The translations under genes were made by a program, and so were the position numbers. 64,000 nt of DNA from Litsea cubeba (taxonomy: Eukaryota > Streptophyta > Magnoliopsida > Laurales > Lauraceae), in NCBI GenBank assembly GCA_012931725.1, contig CM022949.1, positions 29,415,815 to 29,479,814 of the forward strand. The letters are read 5' to 3'. Positions 13,255 through 26,600 of this stretch are shown here, piece after piece (within the stretch, counting starts at the first letter, position 1; each line of letters begins with the position of its first letter). A model generated the notes under the pieces. It did no database searches and was not told the DNA's origin. It worked only from the letters and a program-made list of their open reading frames with translations.

Positions 13255-13905
13255 AGATTGAAGAAACAAAGGCGAATATCCAAAAATAATCATTAAATAA
13301 TTTTCCCTCGAACAAGCAAACAAACCAACGGGTAGATGGGAAAATGAATTTTAGGTCACTACCCTAGTAATTCAAATCCTAGGAAAGTCAATAGAGGTGT
13401 TCATGGACCGGGCGCCTGGGTAGGTTTGGATCTTAGAATTCAGTATTTGGGTGGGGTTGGGTATAAAATTTGGGCTCTTTTTAATAGTTGGACAGTCTTG
13501 GTCAAGTGATAGAATGCCCAAAGCCCGGCCAAGTTTAGTGGCTGATTTGGCTGTATAAGTTTTGAAAAGCTTGGTCCAATTTGCTCTGATTAAACTAAAT
13601 GGGCAGTCTCGGGCCTGATATGTTTCGGACTAGCCAGGCTCATGTTTGGCACTTATGGTCCATATCAGGCATAGACCGGATACGAGCTTGTATAGTTGTA
13701 TTTTTAAAATTGGGCTAGCCTACATATGCCTCAGTCCTACCATGCACCTGGTCATGGACACGCTGAACACGCCTAAAAGTTTAGGTCCCATCTATATTTT
13801 CTCTTAATATCCTTCACCCTTCACTTCTTCCATGGTCTTTGCTGGAGTCCATTTGACCATGAACTAGGCATTCAATTTCAAGCAAACTAACAGCCTCAAG
13901 TGAAC
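13255..13905. mobile_element. Tourist-like MITE split by a nested MITE
   Basis: The left part (CCAAAAATAATCATTAAAT through GTAATTCAAATCCTAGGAAA) and the right part (AATATCCTTCACCCTTCAC through GGAGTCCATTTGACCATGAA) are the two halves of the Tourist-like repeat seen at 7190-7530. They are separated by the TA-flanked element at 13394-13773. Confidence 0.6.
13394..13773. mobile_element. TA-flanked MITE, nested
   Basis: The element lies between TA dinucleotides (13392-13393 and 13774-13775) and has imperfect terminal inverted repeats: GAGGTGTTCATGGACC on the left and, read inward from the right, GGCGTGTTCAGCGTGTCC. It has no open frame of interest. Copies at 28778-29241 and 62170-62503 share the terminal GGGTG-TCATGG pattern and a GGGC-rich interior. 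Confidence 0.7.
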
Positions 13906-14044
13906 CCAATTTATCCATTTAATCCATACTTTTTATTTATTTATATTTTTAAACATAGAAAATTCAAGTTCAACTTAACTGAAGATTTGCCTAAAGATAG
14001 AACGGAATAGAGAATCAAAGCCGCAACATAATTGCGACAAGGCT

Positions 14045-14110
14045 TTGATGATGATAAAGAGGAGATTCAAATTCAAATGCACAAGCTCCTAATCAGCTGA
14101 GCTACAACTT
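14045..14110 (-). repeat. tRNA-like fragment (SINE head or tRNA relic)
   Basis: Read on the minus strand, GTAGCTCAGCTGATTAGGAG matches a tRNA A-box region and TTTGAATTTGAATCTCC matches a degraded B-box. The B-box does not fit GGTTCGAATCC and I cannot fold a full cloverleaf, so this is not a functional tRNA. Confidence 0.4.
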
Positions 14111-14127
14111 AAATTGATATTTACTCC

Positions 14128-14289
14128 TTTTAGTCCATTGGGTCCTTTGAACAATTGGGTACATTTTTACAAGGTCATAGACCCAACCATGGTTATACAC
14201 CCATTTTAGTCAGTTGGATCCTTTGAATAATTGGGTGGCTATTACATAGACCCAACCATGGTCATAGACCCAACCATGGTTTATACACA
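14128..14289. repeat. 76-bp tandem duplication
   Basis: Two units begin with TTTTAGTC at 14128 and 14204 and share GGTCCTTTGAA/GATCCTTTGAA, AATTGGGT and CATAGACCCAACCATGG. The second unit contains an extra internal repeat of CATAGACCCAACCATGG. Confidence 0.85.
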
Positions 14290-17029
14290 AGATCATTGCT
14301 TTTTGGAAGAGAGAGAGAGAGAGTACGGTCCAGGATTTCCACCTCAAAAAAATCTTAGTATGGGCCTATGGGCCCCTTTAAAAAAGATCTTGCCAAAGTG
14401 TTAACTCCATGGTGATGAGTATAAACTTCATCATACCTCTCTCCTGATTTTGAACTTTCTATGAAAAGAGAGAAGTGAAATCCGATTGGGGGTTTGGAGG
14501 AATTTCACAAAGAGATTCCACATGAGCTTACGAAGTTGGTCAGGATCAACAGTAAACTCAATAGTGGGAAAATCCATACCTTGGATGGCTGGGATCATCA
14601 GCAAGCATATCTATAAGAAGACCTAAAAATGGACAGCCAAGATTTACTGGCCGTACACCCACATCAAAAGAAGTTAGGCCTTTTTGATAGTTAAAGAATT
14701 GTCCTCGTCCTAGACATTTAATTTGATGTGGGAGCAAGATCTCCTGGTACCAGCATATCTACGGCCCTGATCCACCCACCAAACAGCCATCAGGAAAAAG
14801 CAAAACCCCCAAATGATGGTCCGTGTTCTGTGCACTAAGAGCCAATACTTCACAAGCTAACCAGACCATGTTGGGCTTAGGTCCCACATAGAGTTATGGT
14901 GCTCGACCCTATTTATTTCAATGATTGATGCATAATGATTGACATGAATTGAGGTGAGTCCTGCAAATTAGGTTTGAAAACTTTCAACCAGTTTCTCCTG
15001 GATCTTTCTTCTATGGTTGTCACTTTATCATGGCTTGCTATTAATCAAATCTAGATGGGGTGGTTTTGGTGGATGAAGTTTACTGTTGAAGTTTTACAAG
15101 AGAGCAAATTAACACTTTTTGAGCAGAAAAGGTGTCCTTATTTTGACCATTAATACTGGGTTAGACTGAGTAGAGAAATTTTTTTTTTTTTTTTTTCTGG
15201 TAAAGTCTGGGTTGGTAGAGTTGAAATAAATATGCCCCTTTCTCAGAAGAACTCCTTCCTCTTCCTGGTCTGGTCACTTAGCCATATTAGTTGTTCCTCC
15301 CCTTCATCTTAGGTAATTCTTAGGTAATTTATGTTTTTTGACTCGCTGATTCGACCTAAAACTGACCCTCAAAAGGACGCTCTTAAATATATATATATAT
15401 ATATATTTTTTTTGAAAGGTATAGAAGCCTGTATATTATTCATGTGATTGTTGGAAAACTTGCTAAGTTGACTCATGACTTGACCGAGTCACCACATATT
15501 GGACAAGAGCCGGTTCAAATTCAATGGGCGTTATGGTATATATGCAAAGAAAGTGTTGCAAGAATGGTTTTATTCTCATTTTCCTTTTAGTTTTCTTCTT
15601 ATTCTCTTCTCGTAAATTTGTTCATTTGGATTACTTTCATATGTTTATTAGGTTATAAACATTTAATCCGTTTTTTATCTTAAAATAATTAAAATGAGCA
15701 AAATGACTCTCTTGAGTGACCACATTGACTTTCGCGAGTTGAAGTTTTTTTTTTTCTCTTTAGCTAGGCAAATTGGGTTTGTCAAGATTTTTCCAATCTT
15801 GTAAAAGATGGGTAAGGATCAGATTGGGTCTATTTGAGGTTAGGCTTGATCGTTTTGAGTTTTTAGGTTGTATTCTGCCAATATTTTTAATATGATAAAT
15901 AAACAGGTCAAATTCAAGTTTGAAAAATGCATATTACATATGGTGCTCAACCCAACCTAGACCGACATATTGCCTGAGGATTTTTGACAAGGTCACCCAT
16001 CTTGCCACTTTTCAGTTCACACTCAGGCACACAGACTATTAGTGGAATCCAGTGCACTAATGTTAATTTGATAACCCTAGTTAAGGTGAGTCATTAGCCT
16101 TCAACAAAGGGACTGGACCGCCAGTGGTGGACCCAGAATTTTTTTTTGGGGGTTCGGACCCTAATAGGTAGTTTTTTTTTTTTTTACCGATAAAAAAAAA
16201 AGTTAGTTTGGTTTTAGGGGCAAAACCGATGATTTTCATGTGGATTTTGAGGACAGACTCACAACTTTTATTGGATTTTTGGAAGTTGATCTAGAATTTT
16301 CATATAGGTTTCGAAAGTGCACCGTGTTTTGATGGGTGCGATTGTACCAACATGTCCCCGGGTCTAAAACCTGTTTCTCTGAGCCATTATTTTTCAATCT
16401 GCGATAATATCATGATAAAATCAAATTTGATGATAATTAAATCTATCGTGATAGTATCATGAAAAGCTATTGTGAACACAAAACAAACAAACAAAAACAA
16501 AATCAAATTATTGGCAATATTTGCAACATGTGCACATAGTAATCTGCCACTTTGGTAGAGTGGGCCATCTGGGTTGGCCAAAAGTCTTCAATCCTAGTGG
16601 TCGTGACACAGTGGTACTATATGAGACATGTGGGCTAGTGAGACCCATCTTTCGTTTGATCTTCTCTGTTGTTTCCTCTCAATGAAAATCATTGAGAGAC
16701 AAAAGGAGTCCTAAGCTTTAGGTAGGGGCTATAAACAAGCCACCTCGAGCTCAGGTCAAGACCGTGTTCAAACAAATTTAGATACTAAAAGTAAGAACTC
16801 GGGGGGTAAAACTGAGACCTAAACTCATTATTTTGTGTAGGCACTAAAAGAGTTGTCCCCATGAGATCTTCTTAAGCCCACCCATCTCCTCAAATGGGCA
16901 GTCAAAATAAGTACTCATTTTTATAGCCTCCGTCCAGTTCGTGAACTCAACTCAGATTAGTTGGGTACCAATTCTCCGTAGAAATGTACAAGTCAGGAAC
17001 ACCATTTCATGATATGAGGCCACCAAATG
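14290..17029. other. Gene-free spacer
   Basis: No conserved reading frame. The stretch contains a short GA run near 14.31 kb, a TA run near 15.39 kb and T-runs near 15.18 and 16.17 kb. A GTGGTGGACCCAGAATTTT segment near 16.13 kb resembles the end of a transposon, but no partner end was found. Confidence 0.55.
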
Positions 17030-17345
17030 TCAAGAATTAAGGTAAAACAAAGCAACAAACAGGAAGCTCAATATTTTATGTTCCCAATAAAAGCTCATTA
17101 GGAGATCAATTAAGAGAATCCAATTGAGATGGTTGAGGCATGTCCAATAAAAACCACGAACGGTACCATTCAAGAAAGCCATAGAAGTAATAAGAATGGA
17201 TACTAATAAGAGCAACCCATCCGAAAACTTAGTTAAGGATAAATGGAAATGGAAAAATAAAATTCATGTAGCCAAACTCAACATATTTGGAACGAGATTT
17301 TGATGATGGTGGTGGGATGATAAGCATGATGCTGAAAAGGAATGG
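17030..17345 (+). mobile_element. RTE-type non-LTR retrotransposon, 3' relic
   Basis: On the plus strand a broken frame reads LRWLRHVQ, then a gap, then WKWKNKIHVAKLN. This resembles the C-terminal tail of plant RTE reverse transcriptases (RLRWFGHV ... WRNRIHVADP). It is followed by a GATGATGGTGGTGGGATGAT simple repeat, which is typical of RTE 3' ends. A second relic is at 23690-24030. It is heavily decayed. Confidence 0.6.
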
Positions 17346-17780
17346 CAATAGGTCGGGGCTAACTCATTACCCATGTATGCTATGATCACCATCATCAATA
17401 CCTTAACCATACCCAACTCAAACCTCTAACGGGTTTTCAGGATGTAATCTGTAATCAGGGCAGATGAGATTAGTCACATTGAAAGAAGGAAAGAAAAAAA
17501 GCATTGGCCATGTTAAAAGTAAATTTATAATATTTCATTAGCATATTTTTTAATTAGGCTGCAAACAACTGGGGCATGATAGGTTAGTGCAGCCAAAACT
17601 CAAATCACCCAACAGAAATCCAGGGGGGGGTGGGATGTCTGAACTCATGTTTATGCGCCTTAACAAAGAAAATCTATTCAAAACAAGTTGTCTTCTGTGA
17701 AGTTCCACTTCCGTGGAGAACTAGTTGCACAAGCATGTCCTGCATCATCATCACATGTAACCTGTTGTAACCACTAGACA

Positions 17781-17813
17781 CCATCTGCAATGAGTAGTCC
17801 CATTGCAGATGGG
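17781..17813. repeat. Short hairpin
   Basis: CCATCTGCAATG is followed after a short loop by its reverse complement CATTGCAGATGG. The stem is perfect over 12 bp. The hairpin lies about 1 kb downstream of the remorin stop, and no function can be assigned. Confidence 0.6.
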
Positions 17814-18206
17814 AATGAGGAGGTTTGGAAAAGGAGGGAAGCTTTTGGCTTCTTCCAAATTGGGTCGCTATCCAATGTCCCAATGAGGGAGAGCAATAGC
17901 CAAAGATTCATAAATACATATTCACACTAAAGGAGATTCTCAATCTCAGCGCACTGAGAGAAGTCATGACATCTTACTAGTACCACACTTTCACGCACCC
18001 ATTTCTCTTTTCTCAGCTGCAGTCACCATCTCTTCACAGGGTGAATACGAAAAAAAGGTTGACATGTAAAGGTGGAGTGGCTTCCAGAAAAAAGCGCAAA
18101 AATTGGACGGTCAAGATTATCAAAAGAACCATGGTTTTCTGACAATCAATCGCATAATAATCCTGCTATATTCATTTGTAATTTATGAGCATTTTTAATA
18201 TATGTA

Positions 18207-18216
18207 TTTATTTATT
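18207..18216 (-). terminator. Candidate poly(A) signal for the remorin gene
   Basis: The minus strand reads AATAAATAAA here, about 570 nt past the remorin stop codon. The distance is long but possible for a plant 3' untranslated region. No transcript data support it. Confidence 0.3.
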
Positions 18217-18789
18217 CAATTTATGAATCAGTTATGGCCTTGGCCCTTTTGGTTTCAAACTCTGCATTAGAAGGATGAATGAAGAGTAATGCTGCCTTGG
18301 AAGCATCTCTAGTCAGAAACTTATGGAACCCAATGGCTAATGCTTTGCGGCTGAAAAGTACAGAATTCCCAGCAATGTCCAGTTAAACGAACATTATAGT
18401 GGTGTTTTTCAGGCATAAAAAGGAAACTGCGTTGGGAGGAATGGGACAGAAGACATGATCAATTGCCAACTGCCAGACTAAGGAGATTGTGAAGCCATTC
18501 TCTCACTGGGGGAGAGGTTTTAGGGTCAGCAAATGCGAAGGATGTCTTGGTTTGGTCTAGCCTAACCGAATATGTTAATCAACTGCGCTCCATTGAAAAA
18601 GGACACAAGCAATTTTCCCAACTCCTGTATACGAGGTGTGAATCGATTGACCTGCTCAAATACAAGGAAACATTTGGCTAAAGCTTATGCTTAGGAAGAG
18701 CATGCTCATTTCTAACAATTGGAATACCAATAAACTCGCCCCATAATATCTACATGATGCAAGGAATGCTTCCGAGGAGACCATTCATC

Positions 18790-18992
18790 TCAAAAGCACC
18801 AATTCCAGCAAAAACAGGAGGTAGGAATGCGCCCGGTTCTTTTGATGTAATCCGCTTGCTGCTCAGTTTTGGCAGCTTGCTTGTTCCTTTTGGCTTCTGC
18901 TGCGGCACGCTTTTCTTCGGCCATGTGCCTTGCTGCAGCTAGTTTGTTCATTAGCGCATCATGGGCATGCGCTCTCATCCTCTCACTTCAAC
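18790..18992 (-). CDS. Remorin last exon, frame problem at its 5' end
   Basis: The expected acceptor GTTTCAG| (exon start 18992) is followed by GTTGAAGTGAGAGGATGAGA. In phase 0 this reads V-E-V-R-G-stop. Family members read VEVERMRA here, which needs one more G. The conserved frame from AGG ATG AGA (18981) onward is intact: RMRAHAHDALMNKLAAARH ... EEKRAAAEAKRNKQAAK ... YIKRTGRIPTSCFCWNWCF, stop at 18790. Use of an AG at the end of GTTGAAGTGAG would restore phase and drop four residues. Confidence 0.85.
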
Positions 18993-20547
18993 CTGAAACA
19001 CAGGCATCAAAATTCAGGACTGGGGGGTCAAGAGGCTTTTAAGTGTGAAACCAATTCAAATGTGTTGAAAGCTGTTGAGTTAGATAACCCTCACATGTGT
19101 TATGCAGTAACGTGTAACAACTGCTTAATGGCTAGAGATGATGTTACAATTGTGTTTCACCGATTTTGCTAAGAAATTTGGTTTCATATACAAATGCAAT
19201 AGTTTAAACTGAGTTAAGGTAGCTATGTTTCCATAGGTGACTTCCAAGTAAGGATCCTGGAACAGTTGGAAAACTATGCAATCAAAATCCAAGCAGGATA
19301 AACGACAGGAAGGATAAAAAACATTTATCTGATTCCACATAGCAGAACGGACGGGCATACTCCAAAGAGATTACTATCACCTTGCACCTGATAAAAGTAT
19401 TCCATTGCAGAGTCTTCAAGAAAGGGTGGACAAACTTGCGCAGGGTACTTGACTTGGTGTCCCTCTAGTCACTGGGATGAGTTGAGTTTTAGACTGAGAA
19501 ACGGGTCATATTAATCCTGATTTGAGATTTCATGGAAAATAACAGATGCAATTATGGCTAATCAGGTAAAGCTTGGGCCTATGACCACCTTAAAGGTCGA
19601 ACAGACTTGCTCAGCCCAACTCAATCCAACTGCAGGCCCCGACACAAATCTGACAACTCTAGAATCTAGGGTGCCATTCCAGTCTAACACAAATTATCAG
19701 TCAATTTTCCGCCCATATTCTATCACCAATGATCTTGTTGTAATCCCACACGACCCAAAGTGTGCTGAGAAAAAGGGCCCATAATTCACAGTAAAAGATA
19801 TCCAACTAATACAAAATAATCCAATCCTTAACACAACCCATCACCTTCCCCACTTTCCAGTCCGAAATGCATGCGTCTTGTGTGTAAAAATCTGAGGGTA
19901 GAGCAACCATACTAGAGAAAATGTTAGAACACATTCCTTTTTTTCCAAATGGTAACATTAGAACACTAATCATCAACTGACAGAGAATAAGCCATAGGGT
20001 AATTTAAGATATCCATTTAGTGGTGGAGTTGAGAGACAAAATAGTCAATCTCCTTAAAGTATATTGTTGCATCAAAAGATCCCTCTAACTAATTATGGAC
20101 AACTTGGAGGGAAACACACCATTGATGAAGTAGTAATGTTACATCTTCAAACCAAGGACAATTGGAAAAAAATCTAATTAATGCAAGGAAGCTCAATTTT
20201 TTTTCTCCCACCCACTAGTGATATGTCCACACTGTAACACTCTCATGGCTTTGTAGTTTTGTGAGGTGGTGACAGGTCAAGGTCCCAACGCTACAGGCAG
20301 AATACTCCTATGTAAGAGGGAGCTGTCGCAACTCATAGTCATAGCAATATGATCAATGAAAAAGGGAAAAAAAAAAAAACAAATGGCCAGCCAAGAAAAC
20401 GGTTCATGTCAAATCTTTCTTTTGAGATTCTAGATCGAAAAACTTTCGGGAGCCGGTAAAGATGAAAGGTGTCTAATTGAAAATTTTCCAACATCAACAA
20501 GGTGGAAGTTAGAGAATGAGATTTTCCAACATCAACAAGGTGGAAGT

Positions 20548-20624
<77 letters not shown>

Positions 20625-20631
20625 AGAGTAT

Positions 20632-20678
<47 letters not shown>

Positions 20679-23600
20679 ACAACCACATATTTACACTTGG
20701 CTGCAACCACATATTTACACTTGGCTGCCTCAAAAATAAATAAATAAAAAATAAAAAAACATAAGGTGGAAGAAGCCACTGACGAGTATAACCAACACAA
20801 ATAGTTCAAGCTAAAGAAACATAATCAATACCTCAATCTTCCTCATCCCGGCTTCTGTCTTTGATTTTTGATGATTTTCCCATGCTTGTATTTTCATCTC
20901 TTCACGTTTATACCTGAAATACATATCAAAATTCCTCATGTTTTTAACCAACAAGTGTATGCCTTTTGGTGTCAAAGTTAATGATTTGGGAGCATATGTG
21001 TATAACAGCAAGAAAATTCAAGTCTAGTGCCTTCCATACAGTTTTTTTTTTTTTTTTTTAATGTAACAAATATACGAGAAGCCAAGTGAAAGCCTTCCTG
21101 ATAGAGATACTGTAGCACCAACTTGCAGGGAATTCGTTGCTGAAATAGAGGTCATAACCATGTAAAATGATCGACAATAATGAAAATCAACTTAAAAGGG
21201 TCAGAGCAAGAACCTAGCCATATACTTGGCTTTCTCTGCTTCCTCCCAAGCTGCAGAACAGGTCTCAATAGCAGTTTTGGGTGGCTGATCAACACCAACA
21301 GTCTTAAGTGAAGTTGATGCATCATTGTCCTCCTCTTCTTTGCTTGCCCAAGCAGCAATATTCAGCTTACCGAGCTGGGTGCCAAGAACCATTATCTCTC
21401 GTCTTGTTTTCAATTGTAATTCTTTTTCAGATAACTCCTTTTTGTCAGGATCTGCTTGACAACCAGATATCCCAACAAGAGTTGATGTTGGTGCACTTCT
21501 TCCTGGAGTTGATGGCATGGAAGAAGAGGGGCTGCGCGTTGGTGTCGCTCTGACAGGAGTTCCAGTTCTAGAAGGCTCTTGGCTGGTAATAGGAGTCATT
21601 TCTGTACCCATATCTCTCATGGACACAGACCTAACAGTTGAAGGAGGTGCAATGAATGTCGTAGCACCAATGACATCTACAGATGAATCGTGCTGACTAA
21701 GACTAACTGCACGAAAGTTAAATGAATAAAACTTCAAATTTAAAATATTAGTTAAATAGATAGGACCGTAAATTTCAATAGAGAAAGACTTCTGTTGTTC
21801 ATAACAAATTCAACAAACAAGTCCAATATTTCTATTTTTATAATATTTTCTTCACCCCTCCCCAACAGAACTGCAAAAAATTTTGATGAATTCCTAGCTA
21901 TCTATCTTATTTCTAGGCATGGTTCATGACATATCAACAACCTCATGAATATTTTGAAGGGGAAAACAATACTAACAGTTCCCTCTTATGATATCTACAC
22001 CCACTGTCAACCACAGTGGCCACTTTAACATCATCTGGAACCCCAACGCCCATTTCAAAGAGATGCATTTCATGCCATATCAAATACAAGCTTGTTAGGA
22101 GTAGCTTGTCAGATAATCGGTGATGACTGGAGTGCTAGATTGGAACTTAAGTGAATTATATCAATAATTGTGAAAGAATATAGAGAAAAAAGCATCACTA
22201 CTTGTACTCTGCTGAGGTTGGGTTCGGCTCGTCCCAAAGTTGAGGCTTTCTATTGGATAGCAGTTGCAAGGAAGGTGTCCACGGCCAATAATTTCTGACA
22301 GAGGCCGATGATATTTCAGATATATGCGTGATGTATTATCTTAGGAGTCTAATAATCTTTTTTTTTTTTTAATCCATTGTGAGGTTGCATCCTAGCTCTA
22401 GTATCACTTTCTTGGAAAGTGGCATGGCTTTGTTTTTCCCGAGAAATAATTTGGAGCTAGTTCTCTACTAGGGGTGGGGACCTTACCATGGGTCTGGGCT
22501 GCTTCTTTGGAGGATTATCCCTATTGCAATCCTTTGGTCTATGTTGGAGGGAGAGGAAAAAGAGGATCTTCAAAGGTCCTTTGTCTTCAGTTGCTTTGCT
22601 CTTATCGGAGGTCAGTCTTAGAATTGCAAAATGAACTTTGATCAAGGAGTTTTATTCTTTCAACGTGAATGGCATTTGTTATCATTGGGAAGCTGTCTTG
22701 GGTTATGGAAGGAGGAAGGCCAAGAGGGAGGCTCATTGGGCTCTTCCACCTGTTGGTGTTTTGAAGTTTCATGTGGACGGACCGGCTAGGGGCAAGCCAG
22801 GCCCAACAAGTATTGGAGGTGTACTATGGAATGCCAAGGGTGAGGTTTTTCTTTTGCTCTCTAAGAATGTGGAAATTAAGTTATCCGATGAGGTTGAGGT
22901 GTCGGCCATTTTGGAAGCCCTTTAATTCTTCAAGAGCCACTTCTATCTTAAATTGATTGTAAAAGTGACTCAACAAATGCAGTGATGTGAGCCTCTTATA
23001 TTGCTTCAAGGCCTTGGGAGGTTCCAATTTTTCTTCAAAGAGATCAAAGAGTTGTCTTCCCTTTTAGATGTGTGTTTTTGCCACATTATTAAATTGGCCA
23101 ACTCCTTGGCAGATGGTCTTGCTAAACAAGGGGTTGATAGAGTTTATCCTTGGGTGGTCTATATTATGTAATGGTTGTTTGTGGGGTCTAATGCTCTTAT
23201 ACCCCTTTTGGTTCTAGTAGCATTGAAATGGTGTTGCTTCTATCTTAATAAATTTATTATTGTTACTGATAAAAAAAGGAAAAAAAAAAAACATCTATGA
23301 ATTATTGTAAAAGAATTGTTGCTTAGGGCCCATTTGTTCACATAGGAAATCATGGTCAAATGGGCTCCAAAATGATTATTAAAGAGGTGAGGGCTGAAGG
23401 AACAAGGTAGAGATGTAGATCGTACCTCGACTTTCCAAGAAATGGGATATTATTTGATGGTCATTTTTGGTTTCACCTTTGTTTCTTTATTTTTAACCCC
23501 TCTTAGGAAATAGAAGTCTAAGAATTTATAGGAATTCAATTAAATGAAACAAATAGGCACTTAGTCTTTTTCTCTCCCAAGATCCATGATTCCAGATCTT

Positions 23601-26600
23601 GTAATCAGATCACTTTATCTCAAGTGAAAAGGGGTGAATGAAAGAGTGGGTGGAGCACTGATTCCTTTTGCGAATTGCAAATCCTTTTATTTCTTGTGAG
23701 AATTCATACAAAACATGATGACAAAGTTGCTGGCCTGCGAAGAAAAGGGGGTATGTCAAAGAGGACATGGATGGAAGTAGTAAAGTTCAATATGAAGAAG
23801 TGCAACCTATGAGAGGATTTGACCCAGGAGGCTGAAGAGGACTAGGATGGAATAGCAAGGTTTGATTTGAAGAAGTGCAACCTATTCAAGGATTTAGTCC
23901 AAGATAGACTGGATTGGAGAGACAAAATTCATGTAGCCAACCCCAATATAGATGTGCCTTGGATTGGAGAGACAAAATTCATGTAGCCAACCCCAATATA
24001 GATGGGCCAAGGCACTGATGATGATGATGAGAGATTTTGGCTGCCAGAATACTATCACATTTTTTTTTTCTTTCCCTAGAAAGCTACTAAACAATGTAAT
24101 CGACATTTGCAACCACATGCAAGTGCCGTCAAAGAAAACAATTAACATGCACAGATATGCAGCGAAGTTTTTTGCCAACCCAAAAAAATCGGGGATGACA
24201 GCTGTACATGCACTCAAGTGAATAAGAACATCAGTGAACCATAGACCACTAGGTAGACATTTCCTCCAATCAATTGTCTCATTATACACTTAAAATCGAA
24301 CAAATTTGAGGATGTTTCACATAGTACTTTTGGTGCGATCTTAACTTCAGATTCACACTTGTAAAAGCAGTAGTAACAAAACAAGGTACTTGAGGCATGG
24401 GTTTCTTCACTTGGGAACAGTTTGGCATATTGACGCAACCCCATATCCGCGAATGGAAAAAAGGACCAATTCCATAAAGGTTCTGGACAAAATCCACGAC
24501 CAAATCCCGAAAGGAGTTCATATTTACATACAAGCACTCTCTAACCGAGAGGCTCTCCACAGAGAAACTAGAAAAAGTCTTTTATTTGATCATCAAAAGC
24601 TAATTCTCTCTCTTTTTCAAGGAAAAAAAAGCTACTTCTCTCAAAGGGGTCAATACATATATATAGATTGAGAATTTTCCTTCCTAAGTTGGGATTCCCA
24701 ATCCAACTACACTTCCTACTTTCTATCCTTTTAGTTTTCTTCAAGTTAGGAATTTTCTAAACAATCCCAAATCAAATAAAACTCCTAACCATATACTCAC
24801 AATTGACTCAAAATTCCTAATTAAGACTCCTAATTCACTTGAATTTCTACCGGTCTTATTGGGCCTTTGGATTGGGCCCAACGGGCTGGCTGACTGATGG
24901 GTCTGCCCTACATCACATATTCTTATTGAGTATCATTTCATGGGCCCACCTGGATGTGTGGCAATCAAGGGTATGCGGGATGTGAAGGTCTATGAATGGA
25001 TTATGGATGCCCAAAAATCAACATGATCAGATCATCATAGATATAGGTATGGAATTTAAGCCCCAAAGATTAAAGATGAAAAAGAAAAAGAAAAAAAAGA
25101 GTGCTTTTAATACAAGGGTAACAGTTGGATGAGCACGAAATTAGGGCGAATGCCAAATCATGATGTTTAATTGCATGAGGGTAGATTGATCATAGCTGGC
25201 CCGATTTGGATGTACTCCTAACCATATACTCACAATTGACTCAAAATTCCTAATTAAGCCTCCTAATTCACTAAGTTTCTACTGTAAATTGACTGGTCTT
25301 CTTGGGCCTAGTGGATTGGGCCCAATGGGCTGGCTGACTGATAGGTCTGGCCTGCATCACATATTCTTATCAAGGTTGGAAAACTCGTTACTCGGACTCG
25401 ACTCGTTCAATGCAAAAAAATTGACTTGGATAGAGTCAACGCGGAGACTCGGGATAGTCATGTTTTTTTAGAGATAATTTCAAAAATATTTAAAAATGAA
25501 TTCATTACTTATAAAAAAAATAAAAATACATTTATTTACATGCATTCACGATAATCAATTCAAGTTAATAAATTTGTATATGCAATAAAATTGATACAAT
25601 AAGAAAAACAAAAGAAAAATATTGCATATTATATAATTTGTTAGTTCAAATATCGAATGTAAGAGATCAAATTAAGTCTCAAATTATATTCTGGTCACCA
25701 TTTTTAAATTACTAACTTCAAACCACATGCATAATTACTTATAAATAAACTTCAATTGTTTAAATTTAAATCTACCTATTAAATGGTTCAGAATGCAAAC
25801 AACTTATTAAAATGAGATGGCTCGGCCGAGTCTCCCCTGTTTTTTATTCGGTTCTTCGTTAAAAAGAGATGACTCGGGAGAGTCAAGAGTCAACTCGGAG
25901 AGTTTTCCAACCATGATTCTCATTGAGTATCATTTCATGGGCCTCACTGGATGTGTGACAATCAAAGGGTACGGGGGCTGTGATTATGTGAAGGTCTATG
26001 AATGGATTATGGATGCCTGAAAATAAACATGATCAGATTATCATAGATATGGAATTTATGTCTCAAATATTAGACATAGAAAAAATAAGAAAAAATTGAG
26101 TGTTTTAATACAAGGTAACAGTTGAATTGGCGCGAAATTTGGGTGAATACTAAGTCATGATGTTTAATTGGACGAGCGCTGGTCCGATTTGGATGTTCTC
26201 ACAAAGAAAATTCTTCCATAAGGATTCTATCCTAGTCCCTTTTTCAGCAGTAGATATAGAAACTCCATACAAGTTGAATCATTCAATGGAAAAAATATAA
26301 TAATGAATAAGTGCATCCCATTCCCATCCCAATAAAAAGCTACATAACACTCAGAATAACAAAGTCCAAATGAGTTTCTTACCAGCAGAAGCAGCAACAG
26401 AATTCTCAATTATAAGTGCAGGCTTCAAATCTGATTCCAAAATGGGGTAAGTATCAGGCACCCAATTCTCAAACTTCCTACCACCACCTTCCTTCTTACC
26501 CTGGCTAGGATCAATCAATTTTGTATCAACTTCTTCCGTAGCAACCATCTTCTGATCAGCCACTTCCAAAGCAACCCTTGTACTACACTGTCTGTTCCCA

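Larger units (their letters stand above)
18993..20831. other. Remorin intron 4
   Basis: The intron is about 1.84 kb. It contains a large GA microsatellite with small tandem duplications (20482-20730) and otherwise only AT-rich sequence. No other coding exon is apparent. Confidence 0.75.
21707..26382. other. Remorin intron 2, transposon-filled
   Basis: This 4.7-kb intron has good GT-AG ends and holds, left to right, a 5'-truncated L1 LINE, a Tourist MITE, an RTE tail with a 50-bp duplication, and a roughly 430-bp tandem duplication interrupted by an hAT-type MITE. The reading phase across the intron is preserved. Confidence 0.8.

Noticed and set aside
14045..14110. tRNA gene
   Set aside because: Only the A-box half is convincing. 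The B-box is degraded and a full cloverleaf cannot be formed.
20339..20809. 156-codon frame with long Leu/Ser repeats
   Set aside because: It is the translation of the GA microsatellite inside remorin intron 4.
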